Of a stretch of DNA of 30,868 nucleotides, positions 1 through 6,837 are shown one piece after another. The stretch's first letter is position 1. The number at the start of each line of letters is the position of its first letter. Both the position numbers and the translations under genes were made by a program. Origin of the DNA: a virus; IMG/VR virus record IMGVR_UViG_3300035670_000925, positions 1-30,868 of that record, one strand, 5' to 3'. The notes under the pieces are model-generated. The model was not told where the DNA came from. It saw only the letters and a program-made list of their open reading frames with translations, and did no database searches.

Positions 1-108
1 TCATGTCGGTCATGTCACCGGGGGTGGGGGGCGGGGAGGGTTCTTTACTTATAGAGAGAGAGTGATCTATTTCCCCCCTTATGGCGACATGACCGACATG
101 ACCGACAA
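1..108. repeat. Inverted iteron-like repeats, candidate replication origin inside the primase gene
   Basis: Positions 1-16 are the exact reverse complement of 86-101 (16 bp, 69-nt spacer). Each arm is built from a 9-bp unit, GACATGACC: on the right two full copies plus a partial third (86-108), on the left almost two copies reaching the window edge. The spacer holds a G-run block (20-40) and a purine/AT-rich stretch (41-72). Read in the primase frame the arms encode different peptides (VGHVGHV and GDMTDM), so the conservation is at DNA level. Lambda offers a precedent for iterons inside a replication gene. Calling it an origin is inference. Confidence 0.55.
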
Positions 109-2542
109 CTTCACACTGTTTAGCAAGTTTTTGGGCAGTTTGTGGATGAACTTCCAACAGCGGTGATGGTTTGCCTCGGGTGGGCGTGAAGCTGATCGGG
201 AAGTTATCCACAGGCCGAACCCATCCGTTTTCCACAAGTACGGTCAGTGGGCCTCGGATGGCGTCGAGGTCTGGGAAGCGCCTTCGGTTAGCTCGCATGG
301 CGTCTCGGATGGTGAATTGGGTGTGGTTGGTGCGGATCGCCCAATCAAGGATTTGGCGGGCCTGGACGATGTTCTCGTCGATTCCCCATTGGTCTGAGAT
401 GGCGATCATGTGGGCGAGATAGTAGTTGCCGAGGCTGATGGCGTCTCGGATGGTGTGGGCGCCGACTTCGTCGCCGGGTTGGTGGTTGGAGAGGTGGAGG
501 AGGCCGGCGATGCGGATAATGTTGGCTCGGAGTTTGCCGACCCATTCGTTCAAGTGTTCGAGGTCGTGGCCGGGCCCGCAGCGGTTCTCAAGTTCCTGGT
601 CCCAGTGGGCGAAGGTTTCGTCGGCTTCGGGATGAAGGGTGAGGTTGCGGGTTTTTCCGTGGTGGTTGTCGGCGATGTCGGTGAGGTGGGCTTCGTAGCT
701 GGTTTGGGCGTGGGGGTCGGTGTTGGAGTGTCGGAGGCGGTCTCTGGTGCCGACGTTGCTGGCGGGTTGGCAGAGGAGGAATCGGGCGGTGAGGCCACGT
801 CCGGCGAAGGCTTTGCGGGCGCCGATTTCGTTGAGTGTGTGGGGTTGGATGGTGGTGATGACGACGAGATTGGCGCTGGGGATGTTGATGGGGTCTCGTT
901 TGATGCGGTCGACGACGTATCTGCCGCCTGACCAGGCTTCGAGGTATAGGTCAAGGTTGATTTGGCCTTCGCTGTAGAGGCCGGCCATGCGGTCGAAGAT
1001 GCCGCCTTCTGAGCTGATGACGGCGATGTTGCCTCCTGCTTCGGCGAGGGCAACGCCGAGGGCTTCGGTGGTGGCGTCGTCGGCGAGGAGGCGTCCTGAG
1101 GGTGTGTGGGCGTGTTCGGCGAGGTCGTTGATGGTGTCGTTGAGGAGGTGTTGGGTGACGAGGGCTTCGTCGCTGCCGGGTGGGATTTTGGCGAGTTTTT
1201 CTTCGAGGTCTCGGAGGCGTTTGTCGAGGATGCGGCGGGTTGATTCGTTGTGGTGTTTGTTTTGTTGGGCTTGTTGGAGGCGTCGGATTTCGAGTTGTTC
1301 GAGGGGTGCGAACATGGCGGCTTTGGCGGGTGATTTACCTGCGGAGGGTGGGAGGGCGACGGAGGCGTAGATGTTGAGTGGTTGTGTCCAGTTGTTGCGT
1401 CGGTAGTGGATGCGGGTGTTTCCGAGGGCGCAGACGGAGAGGGCGCCGAGGGCGAGGGTGTTGGGGAGGTCGTTGGCGACTTGGAGGTTGTCGGCAATTT
1501 GTTGGGTGTAGTTGGTGATCCAGGTTGGGAGGGTGTGGGTGGGGAATTCGGGGATGCTGGTGGGGGTGTTGAGTGGGGTGGGTTCGGGCCAGTCGTCGTG
1601 AGCGTTTTCGCTAACTGGCGGTGGGGTGATGGTGTTGCGGGTTTCGTTGCGGATGGCTCGAGCGGCTTCGCTGCGGTCGCCGTTGTGGTGTCGGCAGGCG
1701 TAATAGCCGAAACGTGAATAGGTGCCTTCTGGGAGCCATGGGAGGCTGGATGTGAAGACGGTGAGGGCGTCTCGGCCTTGGTGGCCGATGGTGGCGCTGG
1801 TGCCGGTGTTTTTGCCGGGTCGTGTCCAGTGTTGTTCGCCGGTGCGGTCGGTGTGGTCGTGTTGCCAGCCGTCGGCGGTGAGCAGTTCGGGCCAGGTGTG
1901 GGTGTTGTTGTAGTTGGCGGCTGGCGAGTCGTCGAGCTCGTCCCAGAAATCATTTCGTCGTGGTGTGGGGCTGGGTGTGGTGGCGGGTTGTGCGGTGAGG
2001 AGATCAAGGAGCCATTGGGGGGCGTCGGCGAGGGGGAGGTCGTCGGGGTGGTGGTCGATGATCCAGGTATAGGGATGGCCGTTGGGGTGGAGTGTGGGTG
2101 GGGCCAATACTTGGCCGCCGGTGCCTCGGATGTCTATGCCGGGGCCGAGTCTGCGGCCGGCGTCGTTGCTGATCGGGTGTGGGGCTCGGTAGTAGAGGTG
2201 GGTGCCGCCGGAGCCGGTGGCGACTTGCCAGGTGTCGGGGAGTGGGCCGTGTTGGGCGGTAAGTTGGGCGAGGGTGTCGTTGCCGGAGGCTTCGGGGTGG
2301 TGTTCGTCGATGTCGATGACGAAGAGGCCGTTGTGGCCGGTGGCGATGCCGATGCCGTGGTCTCGGTAGAGGCCGGTGTACCAGTTGGTGATGGTGTCGG
2401 GGTTGGTGGTGGCGTGGGTTTGCCAGGCGGTCATGGGTGGCCGTTTATGGCCGGGTTTGATCGGGAGGATGTGGAGGCCATGGGCGGCGAGTTGTAATGC
2501 TTCGTTGAGTGTGGGGTCAGGGTTGTGGGCGGTTTCGGTCAC
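1..2542 (-). CDS. Bifunctional primase-polymerase / DUF3987-like helicase, C-terminus cut by window edge
   Basis: The frame is open from GTG at 2542 to the left edge (at least 847 residues). GGAGGTG lies just upstream of the GTG. Residues 10-190 look like a prim-pol domain: the catalytic-type DID is at 77-79, SGGTHLYYR at 111-119 and GIDIRGTGGQV at 135-145. Near residue 400 a P-loop-like PPSAGKSPA, and near 510 SSEGG, match the DUF3987 type of phage helicase/primase. The family synthesises primers and unwinds DNA at the phage fork. Codons end in C unusually often (ACC, GCC, CTC, AAC), more so than in the tail genes. The last visible residues are low complexity and are encoded by the iteron/G-quadruplex region at 1-108, so the true C-terminus is unknown. 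The role is well supported; the exact helicase class is less sure. Confidence 0.88.
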   Translation of the reverse strand, partial: MTETAHNPDPTLNEALQLAAHGLHILPIKPGHKRPPMTAWQTHATTNPDTITNWYTGLYRDHGIGIATGHNGLFVIDIDEHHPEASGNDTLAQLTAQHGPLPDTWQVATGSGGTHLYYRAPHPISNDAGRRLGPGIDIRGTGGQVLAPPTLHPNGHPYTWIIDHHPDDLPLADAPQWLLDLLTAQPATTPSPTPRRNDFWDELDDSPAANYNNTHTWPELLTADGWQHDHTDRTGEQHWTRPGKNTGTSATIGHQGRDALTVFTSSLPWLPEGTYSRFGYYACRHHNGDRSEAARAIRNETRNTITPPPVSENAHDDWPEPTPLNTPTSIPEFPTHTLPTWITNYTQQIADNLQVANDLPNTLALGALSVCALGNTRIHYRRNNWTQPLNIYASVALPPSAGKSPAKAAMFAPLEQLEIRRLQQAQQNKHHNESTRRILDKRLRDLEEKLAKIPPGSDEALVTQHLLNDTINDLAEHAHTPSGRLLADDATTEALGVALAEAGGNIAVISSEGGIFDRMAGLYSEGQINLDLYLEAWSGGRYVVDRIKRDPINIPSANLVVITTIQPHTLNEIGARKAFAGRGLTARFLLCQPASNVGTRDRLRHSNTDPHAQTSYEAHLTDIADNHHGKTRNLTLHPEADETFAHWDQELENRCGPGHDLEHLNEWVGKLRANIIRIAGLLHLSNHQPGDEVGAHTIRDAISLGNYYLAHMIAISDQWGIDENIVQARQILDWAIRTNHTQFTIRDAMRANRRRFPDLDAIRGPLTVLVENGWVRPVDNFPISFTPTRGKPSPLLEVHPQTAQKLAKQCEVVGHVGHVAIRGEIDHSLSISKEPSPPPTPGDMTDM
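20..40 (+). other. G-quadruplex motif
   Basis: Four consecutive G-runs of 5, 6, 4 and 3 bases are separated by single T, C and A bases. This fits the canonical intramolecular G-quadruplex pattern with one-base loops. It lies between the two iteron arms and next to an AT-rich tract. It is visible directly; formation and function are not shown. Confidence 0.6.
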
Positions 2543-2618
2543 TGGTGGCACCTCCGAGTGCGGCGATAAGGATGAGACTGTAGACCACGCAGACGGCGGT
2601 CAGGATGAGGTCAATCAA
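2517..2618 (-). CDS. Putative 33-aa single-TM peptide
   Basis: A TTG start at 2618 overlaps the stop of the resolvase-like gene, with AGGGAAACC before it. The frame reads a short acidic start, then a hydrophobic stretch (LILTAVCVVYSLILIAAL), then GGATSDRNRPQP. It ends inside the first codons of the primase gene, overlapping it by 26 nt. One membrane helix is likely. It fills the otherwise unexplained 68-bp gap between its neighbours and would couple their translation. The TTG start and small size make it a modest call. No family is recognised. Confidence 0.4.
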   Translation of the reverse strand: MIDLILTAVCVVYSLILIAALGGATSDRNRPQP

Positions 2619-2946
2619 AGGTTTCCCTAAACATTGTTGACCAGGCTTCTAAAGATTGGACGGCGATCCATTCGCCGCCCCTTCGACGGATGAACAGAAC
2701 GCTGTGAGTTGTTCCGGCGTTATTCCTCTGAACCTCCACGGCGGGAAGTCCTTCACGGATCGCTCGGAGAACGTCGGCATAGTTTTTGGCTTGAGCAGTG
2801 CAGTTGGGAAGTCCGTCCAGGTCGCCGGTGTCGTCGGTGCGTCCTGCTCCGAGTTTGCGCCGGACTGGCAAGCCCAGAAGGTTGTGGAGTTTATGTGCGA
2901 GTTCACGTTCTGCTGCATCCCCTTTACGTTTCTGCGGATTCACCAT
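2611..2946 (-). CDS. Holliday-junction-resolvase-like PD-(D/E)xK nuclease
   Basis: This 111-aa protein matches the small Hjc-like nuclease pattern: basic N-terminus, an early acidic residue in AERE (12-15), RRKLGAGRTDDTGDLDG (29-45) supplying Asp, then QAK (52-54) as the (D/E/Q)xK element. Such enzymes cut branched recombination or replication intermediates before packaging. ATG at 2946 is preferred over the TTG one codon upstream; a GTG follows at once. The Shine-Dalgarno sequence is weak, so translation may depend on the WhiB gene 9 bp upstream. Its place beside the primase fits DNA metabolism. Specificity (Holliday junction or another branch) cannot be told from sequence. Confidence 0.65.
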   Translation of the reverse strand: MVNPQKRKGDAAERELAHKLHNLLGLPVRRKLGAGRTDDTGDLDGLPNCTAQAKNYADVLRAIREGLPAVEVQRNNAGTTHSVLFIRRRGGEWIAVQSLEAWSTMFRETFD

Positions 2947-2955
2947 CAACCCAGA

Positions 2956-3393
2956 TTAGGCGACCTGTCGGGCTCGTGACTTCCGAGGATGCCGTTTGCG
3001 GTAATCCCACTGCCAGAGGGCGTGAGCTTGTTTGCAGGCCGGGCAGGGTGTTTCGTTGTTGCGAAGGTGGCGGGCGTAGGCGGCGGTGGTTCCGCAGGGT
3101 TTCATGTCGACGGGTCGAAATTTGATGTCTTTCATCGGTGATTGCCGGCGTCGAGGCAGATTCTCCTTTCGGAGGATACGCAGGCGTTCAATTTTGGTGA
3201 GGCCACCGAAGATGCCGTCGAGGTCAATGAATCGGTGGATGTTGAGCCCGTATTCTCGGCAGTCGTTTTTGACGGGGCAGGTCTCACAAATCTTTTTGGC
3301 TTCTTTGGTGGTTTTCACGTCGTAGCGTTCGGGCACGAAGAAGTTGGGGTCAAGACCTCGGCAGGCGGCTTGTTTGATCCATTCGTTTTTCAT
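2956..3393 (-). CDS. WhiB-family regulator with C-terminal Cys-rich extension
   Basis: The 145-aa product has the four WhiB cysteines (C11, C36, C39, C45; CETCPVKNDC) and the G-[IV]-W/F-GG turn as GIFGG (60-64), followed by a basic RLRILRKE helix. WhiB proteins bind a 4Fe-4S cluster and act on the main sigma factor; phage versions can alter host transcription or superinfection. Unusually, residues 99-135 add a second module, CGTTAAYARHLRNNETPCPAC, with C100, C117 and C120. A free-standing version of this module is encoded at 7764-7910. The start at 3393 has a strong GAGGAGG and the ACCGCCAC-ATG leader shared with other genes here. WhiB assignment is firm; the extension's role is unknown. Confidence 0.9.
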   Translation of the reverse strand: MKNEWIKQAACRGLDPNFFVPERYDVKTTKEAKKICETCPVKNDCREYGLNIHRFIDLDGIFGGLTKIERLRILRKENLPRRRQSPMKDIKFRPVDMKPCGTTAAYARHLRNNETPCPACKQAHALWQWDYRKRHPRKSRARQVA

Positions 3394-3407
3394 GTGGCGG
3401 TTCCTCC

Positions 3408-3899
3408 TCAGGCTTTCGTGAGATTGGCGTAGACGTACGGGATGTGGTGTTGACGATGCCACGCTGACGGGTATGCCTCATAAACATGACCGTTGAATCG
3501 GGCGGTAATCCCTGGCACGAATCGGGCTTGTTGTTCTTTCATGTAATACCAAAATGAGTTGGCGTTCCAAAACGAGCAGTGGGTGGGGTCTTGGAATGCT
3601 CCTCGGCCGGCCGTCGATGGGGTCATTGAGTAGAAATACCCGCCGGGGATCAATACTCGGTGAATGTCGTTCATCAGGCCAACGGTGCAGGCGCAGGGTT
3701 GGTGGCTGCACATTGAGTTTCGGCAGTGCGGGATGTGCTCGAGGAAGTCGAACGCTCGGACCGCAGCAACACTTTCGGTGTCGAACGGAAGTCCTTGTGT
3801 GATGTCGCAGACGATGTCGGCGGTGGGGAGGATGTCAACGGAGAGCCAGCCTTCGGGGGTGCTGTCGTTGCCTCCTAAGTCAATTTTGGGGTGGGTCAT
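3408..3899 (-). CDS. Class I SAM-dependent methyltransferase
   Basis: The 163-aa product begins with IDLGG (6-10), a clipped motif I, then GWLSVDI (acidic post-I, D22), CDITQGLPF, and DFLEHIP (51-57) as motif IV. LMNDIHRVLIPGGYF (75-89) is typical of type-11 methyltransferases. Substrate is unknown: DNA, protein or small-molecule modification are all possible, and no target-recognition domain is seen. A Cys/His patch at 59-71 (CRNSMCSHQPCAC) is unusual and could bind metal. The start at 3899 carries AAGGAACCGCCAC-ATG, nearly identical to the WhiB leader. It overlaps the previous gene by 20 nt. Confidence 0.75.
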   Translation of the reverse strand: MTHPKIDLGGNDSTPEGWLSVDILPTADIVCDITQGLPFDTESVAAVRAFDFLEHIPHCRNSMCSHQPCACTVGLMNDIHRVLIPGGYFYSMTPSTAGRGAFQDPTHCSFWNANSFWYYMKEQQARFVPGITARFNGHVYEAYPSAWHRQHHIPYVYANLTKA

Positions 3900-4164
3900 G
3901 TGGCGGTTCCTTGATGGTTGGTTCCGACAGACGCCAAATGTGGTTGATGACATCTTCGGCGGTGTGTGGCTCGTAGGTCAATGTCTCGAGCCGTGTGGGC
4001 TGGTTGGGGTCGCCGAAGCCGTCTTCAATGTCTTCGGGGGTGTTGACGCCGATGGTGACGGTCATGGAGAACCCGTCGAGCTGTATCGGCACGATTTTGC
4101 CGTCCAGCGGCCCACCGTACAGGTGAACGAATTTGTATCCTGAGGCGTCTTTGCCGAAGAACAT
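3880..4164 (-). CDS. Hypothetical protein, 94 aa
   Basis: ATG at 4164 overlaps the stop of the preceding micro-gene (TAATG), which fixes the start. The N-terminal region (SGYKFVHLYGGPLDGKIVPI) resembles small phage proteins with a YGGP-DG turn, and the rest is acidic and soluble-looking. The C-terminus is Pro-rich. No catalytic motif or family I can name. Its neighbours suggest an accessory role in the regulatory operon. Confidence 0.7.
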   Translation of the reverse strand: MFFGKDASGYKFVHLYGGPLDGKIVPIQLDGFSMTVTIGVNTPEDIEDGFGDPNQPTRLETLTYEPHTAEDVINHIWRLSEPTIKEPPHDPPQN

Positions 4165-4289
4165 TATCGGCGGTGGCCGTTGAGTTCTGCGTCGGCGATT
4201 TCTTTGCGAAGGTGGGCGACGGTGGCGCCGAGCGATCCAAGGAGGAACCCGACGGTGAGGCCGCCGAACAGGGCGAGGATGAGGCTCAT
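4164..4289 (-). CDS. Small membrane protein, 41 aa
   Basis: The frame from ATG 4289 has one hydrophobic helix (LILALFGGLTVGFLLGSL, residues 3-20) and a basic/acidic cytoplasmic-type tail ending GHRR. Its start overlaps the previous stop (AATGA) and its TAA overlaps the next ATG (TAATG), so it fits exactly into the coupled chain. It is the second of two tandem single-TM micro-proteins. Function unknown; possibilities include a membrane-acting host-takeover peptide or an accessory lysis factor. Confidence 0.6.
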   Translation of the reverse strand: MSLILALFGGLTVGFLLGSLGATVAHLRKEIADAELNGHRR

Positions 4290-4423
4290 TGGTTCGCTCG
4301 GGTTTCGGGGAAACGGGTGATGCGGAACATTCGTCGCATTCGGGCAACCTCTTCACGTTGTCGGTGGTAGAGCCCGATGGCGATCAGGTTGGAGAGGCCG
4401 AGGATGACGATGATAAGCATCAT
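4286..4423 (-). CDS. Small membrane protein, 45 aa
   Basis: The start ATG at 4423 makes an ATGA overlap with the 78-aa gene upstream, and the stop overlaps the next small gene. The N-terminal helix (MLIIVILGLSNLIAIGLY) is followed by a strongly basic amphipathic tail with several Arg and Met. This is typical of a single-pass N-out/C-in protein, inferred from the positive-inside rule. No family recognised. With its neighbour it forms an overlapping TM pair. Confidence 0.6.
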   Translation of the reverse strand: MMLIIVILGLSNLIAIGLYHRQREEVARMRRMFRITRFPETRANQ

Positions 4424-4656
4424 GGTGTTTTGCTCTCCAAATATTCGTTGATCAGGCGTTTCGCTTCGACGAAGGTGTCGTGCATTCGGATGTCGTTTTC
4501 TTTGATTTGTTGGATGTGGAGGGCGACAACGGCGACGATGTGTCGGAGTTGTGCTAGTTCGGTGCGGGCTTCGGCAAGCGCTTCACTGGTGCGTTCGTTA
4601 GCGACCCGCTGGTCGTCGACGACGGCTTGCCAATAGCCGATTTCACTGTCACTCAT
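4420..4656 (-). CDS. Small coiled-coil protein, 78 aa
   Basis: Start ATG at 4656 follows AAGGAG at about 12 nt. The sequence is highly helical and charged (residues 12-50, ANERTSEALAEARTELAQL), with heptad-like Ala/Leu spacing, then a second helix ending in EYLESKTP. No enzymatic motif. It overlaps the 47-aa gene upstream by 8 nt and the TM gene downstream by 4 nt. It may be an oligomeric adaptor; function unknown. Confidence 0.65.
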   Translation of the reverse strand: MSDSEIGYWQAVVDDQRVANERTSEALAEARTELAQLRHIVAVVALHIQQIKENDIRMHDTFVEAKRLINEYLESKTP

Positions 4657-4792
4657 GGGTTTTTTTCTCCTTGGGTTGTAGTTGGGCGGCGAGGAGAGCG
4701 TCAAGCCGAAGCACCTCAGCCTGAATGGCGGGGTCGGCGGTGGAGACGTAACGGAATACGTTTCGGATGGCTTGGAGGTCTGCTTTTTTCAT
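4649..4792 (-). CDS. Small protein, 47 aa
   Basis: The product begins MKKADLQAIRNVFRYVS, continues with an Ala/Leu-rich helix and ends KEKKTHE. Its ATG shares its A with the final A of the CCA end of the tRNA-like element at 4792-4862, and there is no clear Shine-Dalgarno sequence because that space is the acceptor stem. The stop overlaps the start of the 78-aa gene. Likely helical, no family recognised. The arrangement implies leaderless-like initiation if the tRNA-like 3' end is processed. Confidence 0.55.
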   Translation of the reverse strand: MKKADLQAIRNVFRYVSTADPAIQAEVLRLDALLAAQLQPKEKKTHE

Positions 4793-4862
4793 GGTGTCCG
4801 GCCGACGATTCGAACGTCGCCACCCAGGGTTGGTGTGGAGGGTGTGCTACCAGGCGCCGGAC
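4792..4862 (-). ncRNA. tRNA-like element with encoded CCA, non-canonical anticodon region
   Basis: On the minus strand GTCCGGC (4862-4856) pairs perfectly with GCCGGAC (4802-4796), followed by A and CCA. A perfect T-arm sits directly before the 3' acceptor strand: CGACG, loop TTCGAAT, CGTCG (4819-4803). A D-loop-like TGGTAGC occurs at 4852-4846. Only 36 nt lie between the acceptor and T-arm, about five fewer than normal, and no 5-bp stem/7-nt loop with U33 can be formed. The best middle hairpin is CACCC/GGGTG with a 14-nt loop. It may be a degenerate tRNA, a tRNA mimic for processing enzymes, or an att-like remnant. Confidence 0.5.
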
Positions 4863-4872
4863 GATGCCGACT

Positions 4873-5214
4873 TTAGAAGTCGTCGGCAGACTTCGGGGCA
4901 CCCTTCTTCACCTCGACGGAGAAGTGCTTGAGGGTTTTGCCTCCTGCTCGCTTTTCGGAGCGGGTGTAGGTGATGTCGACGATGTCGCCAACTTCGGGTC
5001 GGGCCTCAGCGAGCTTGGATGCCAACTGGACTTGGCCGGCGGTGAGGGTCATTTCTCCGTCGGTGGTGCTGATGACGAGTTTGGCGGCTCGTTTGCCATC
5101 TTCGAAGGTGTGGATTCCGACGTATGTGACGGTTCCGTTGACGTTGTCGCCGGGGTTTTCAAATCGGACGTAGTCGCCGCCGGTTCGGATTGATGGGTCG
5201 TCCCAGATGGACAT
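4873..5214 (-). CDS. Probable single-stranded-DNA-binding protein (OB-fold-like)
   Basis: The 113-aa protein alternates beta-like segments (NGTVTYVGI, RAAKLVIST, GDIVDITYT, TLKHFSVEV) with a helix, compatible with an OB fold. It ends GAPKSADDF. A basic region followed by an acidic tail with terminal Phe is the hallmark of SSB and T7 gp2.5-type tails, which recruit partner enzymes. It lies 17 bp downstream of the RecB/Cas4-like exonuclease, a common pairing in phage recombination/replication. GGAGG precedes ATG 5214. DNA binding is inferred, not shown by a diagnostic motif. Confidence 0.6.
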   Translation of the reverse strand: MSIWDDPSIRTGGDYVRFENPGDNVNGTVTYVGIHTFEDGKRAAKLVISTTDGEMTLTAGQVQLASKLAEARPEVGDIVDITYTRSEKRAGGKTLKHFSVEVKKGAPKSADDF

Positions 5215-5231
5215 TTCTGGCCTCCTTCAGG

Positions 5232-6785
5232 TCAGGTTGGGTTGGGTAGGTAGCGGTCGACCGGCCCGGTGAGGATCGGTGTCCCGTCGTCGTCGTAGCC
5301 GAAGGTGATGTCTCCGGCGTTGATGGCGAGTGTGAGTGCTGCGGCTCGAGCTGCAAGATCGGCAGTTGGCATAGTTCCGAGAACGTACCCGATTGCCTTG
5401 GCTGTGTCTAGGGGCTGAGTCGTGAAATGGCTGAGCACGGCACGCAGGATGTCGTCGTCTCCGAATTCGGAGGCGGCGACGAGGAATTGGGCGATGTGAT
5501 AGCGGCGCAGGCTTGGGAGGGCTTTCAAGCTGATGCTGTGCCCGGCCGAGTTCGCACGCTTCGTTTGCGCCTGAATCCAAGACTTCCGCTCCTCAGGAAG
5601 TTCGGCGAGGATTCGGCGCAGGTCACTGATGTTGGTGGCGTCGGCTTCCGGGCCTTCGTCAATCAACGGCTTCGCCGATGTTTCCTTGACTTCCGGCTCA
5701 GGCTGCTTTACTTCGGCTTTCGGCTCAGGCTCACCGAAGGGGAGACCGAACAGGGCTTCGATGTTGTCGAGGAGCCGGCTGATGGTTTCGTATTCGATTT
5801 CGGTGTGGGTGTCGGATTGTTTGAAGGTGGCGATGTCGGCCGGCCAGAGGGTGCGGAGCGATTCGAAGGCTTGTTCGTGGTTGCGAATGATGTTGATTCG
5901 CATTTCCAGCCATTCACGCTGTGTGGGTGCCGGATCAGTCTTCAAGGGGGAGTGAGAGACTGATCCGGCGACCTGAGCCACAGGTGTGCCGTCCATCGGC
6001 TCAACCGGGGACACTAACCCACGACGCTTCTGCATTGTTCTTACATTTGACGCCAAACGAGCAATCTCCAAACCTTCCCTGAGGTCGACTTGATAGAGGG
6101 TGCATTCGGCTCGGCCTGACGGCAGATGGACGAGGAGCCCGTAGTCAAGATCAACCGGGCCGACGGTTTCTCTCACACCTGTTTCGATGTGGTAGCGCAT
6201 GGAGTTGGCGTAGGCGGCCAATTGGACGATATAGGCGAGCGGGTTGTTGCCGATCTGTTTGCCGGTTTTGATGTCGGCGCAGACGAGGGTGCCGTCTTCT
6301 CGTTCGTAGAACCTGTCGGCGGTGCCGGCAAGCATGAGGTCGTCGTTGACGAGCGCTACTTCAATGAGCTCGTGGTCGACGGTGAGGCCGTGTTGTTCGA
6401 GGGTTTTGGCGTAGATTTCTACGTCATAGCGCCACGGTTCGGGGATGTTGTCGAGAGTGGAGATTCCCAGGTCGTAGTTTTGGGTGAATTCGTGGAGGGC
6501 GGTGCCGAGTCCGGCTCCGACCGACGACCCGCCGGCCTCGAGGGCGGCCTCCATGAGGGAGTCAAGGCGGCGGGAATCGTCGGGCGGGCACGCAGCAACC
6601 TGAGCGTACAGGTCGCTTCGTAGGGATAAGCCTTTGCCGGCTGTTCTGATCTTCCATTTTTCGAGGCCGAACCTGTCTTCGAGGCATTGGCCGTGGGAGG
6701 AGAATCGGGTGTAGGCGACGGGTTTGCCGCCGTCTAGGGGGAGGATGAGTGGGCGTCCCCAGCGGTCTCGGTTGAAGTCTGTCAT
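5232..6785 (-). CDS. RecB/Cas4-like PD-(D/E)xK exonuclease
   Basis: The 517-aa product contains the RecB-family nuclease signature in order: ALHEF (H98), AGTADRF (D157), ADIKTGK (D171, K173) and QLAAYA (Q188). These residues coordinate Mg2+ and cut DNA. Phage relatives act as recombination exonucleases working with an SSB-like or annealing protein, here the next gene. Residues about 365-405 are a charged Pro/Glu/Lys linker, and the C-terminal 110 residues form a separate helical domain (unknown, perhaps for partner binding). Start ATG 6785 has AAAGGAAA and the ACCGCCC-ATG leader. No Fe-S cysteine cluster typical of Cas4 was seen. Confidence 0.82.
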   Translation of the reverse strand: MTDFNRDRWGRPLILPLDGGKPVAYTRFSSHGQCLEDRFGLEKWKIRTAGKGLSLRSDLYAQVAACPPDDSRRLDSLMEAALEAGGSSVGAGLGTALHEFTQNYDLGISTLDNIPEPWRYDVEIYAKTLEQHGLTVDHELIEVALVNDDLMLAGTADRFYEREDGTLVCADIKTGKQIGNNPLAYIVQLAAYANSMRYHIETGVRETVGPVDLDYGLLVHLPSGRAECTLYQVDLREGLEIARLASNVRTMQKRRGLVSPVEPMDGTPVAQVAGSVSHSPLKTDPAPTQREWLEMRINIIRNHEQAFESLRTLWPADIATFKQSDTHTEIEYETISRLLDNIEALFGLPFGEPEPKAEVKQPEPEVKETSAKPLIDEGPEADATNISDLRRILAELPEERKSWIQAQTKRANSAGHSISLKALPSLRRYHIAQFLVAASEFGDDDILRAVLSHFTTQPLDTAKAIGYVLGTMPTADLAARAAALTLAINAGDITFGYDDDGTPILTGPVDRYLPNPT

Positions 6786-6837
6786 GGGCGGTTTCCTTTT
6801 CTGGTTGGGTTGGGTCAGAGTATGGCGAAGGGGTGTG

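Noticed and set aside
550-2007. Long Pro/Ser/Thr-rich minus-strand frame and Val/Gly-rich plus-strand frames
   Set aside because: They are shadows of the C-ending codons of the primase/helicase gene, which has clear domain motifs in another frame.
4792-4862. Canonical tRNA gene
   Set aside because: No D-stem and no 5-bp/7-nt anticodon arm with U33 can be drawn; no anticodon can be assigned.
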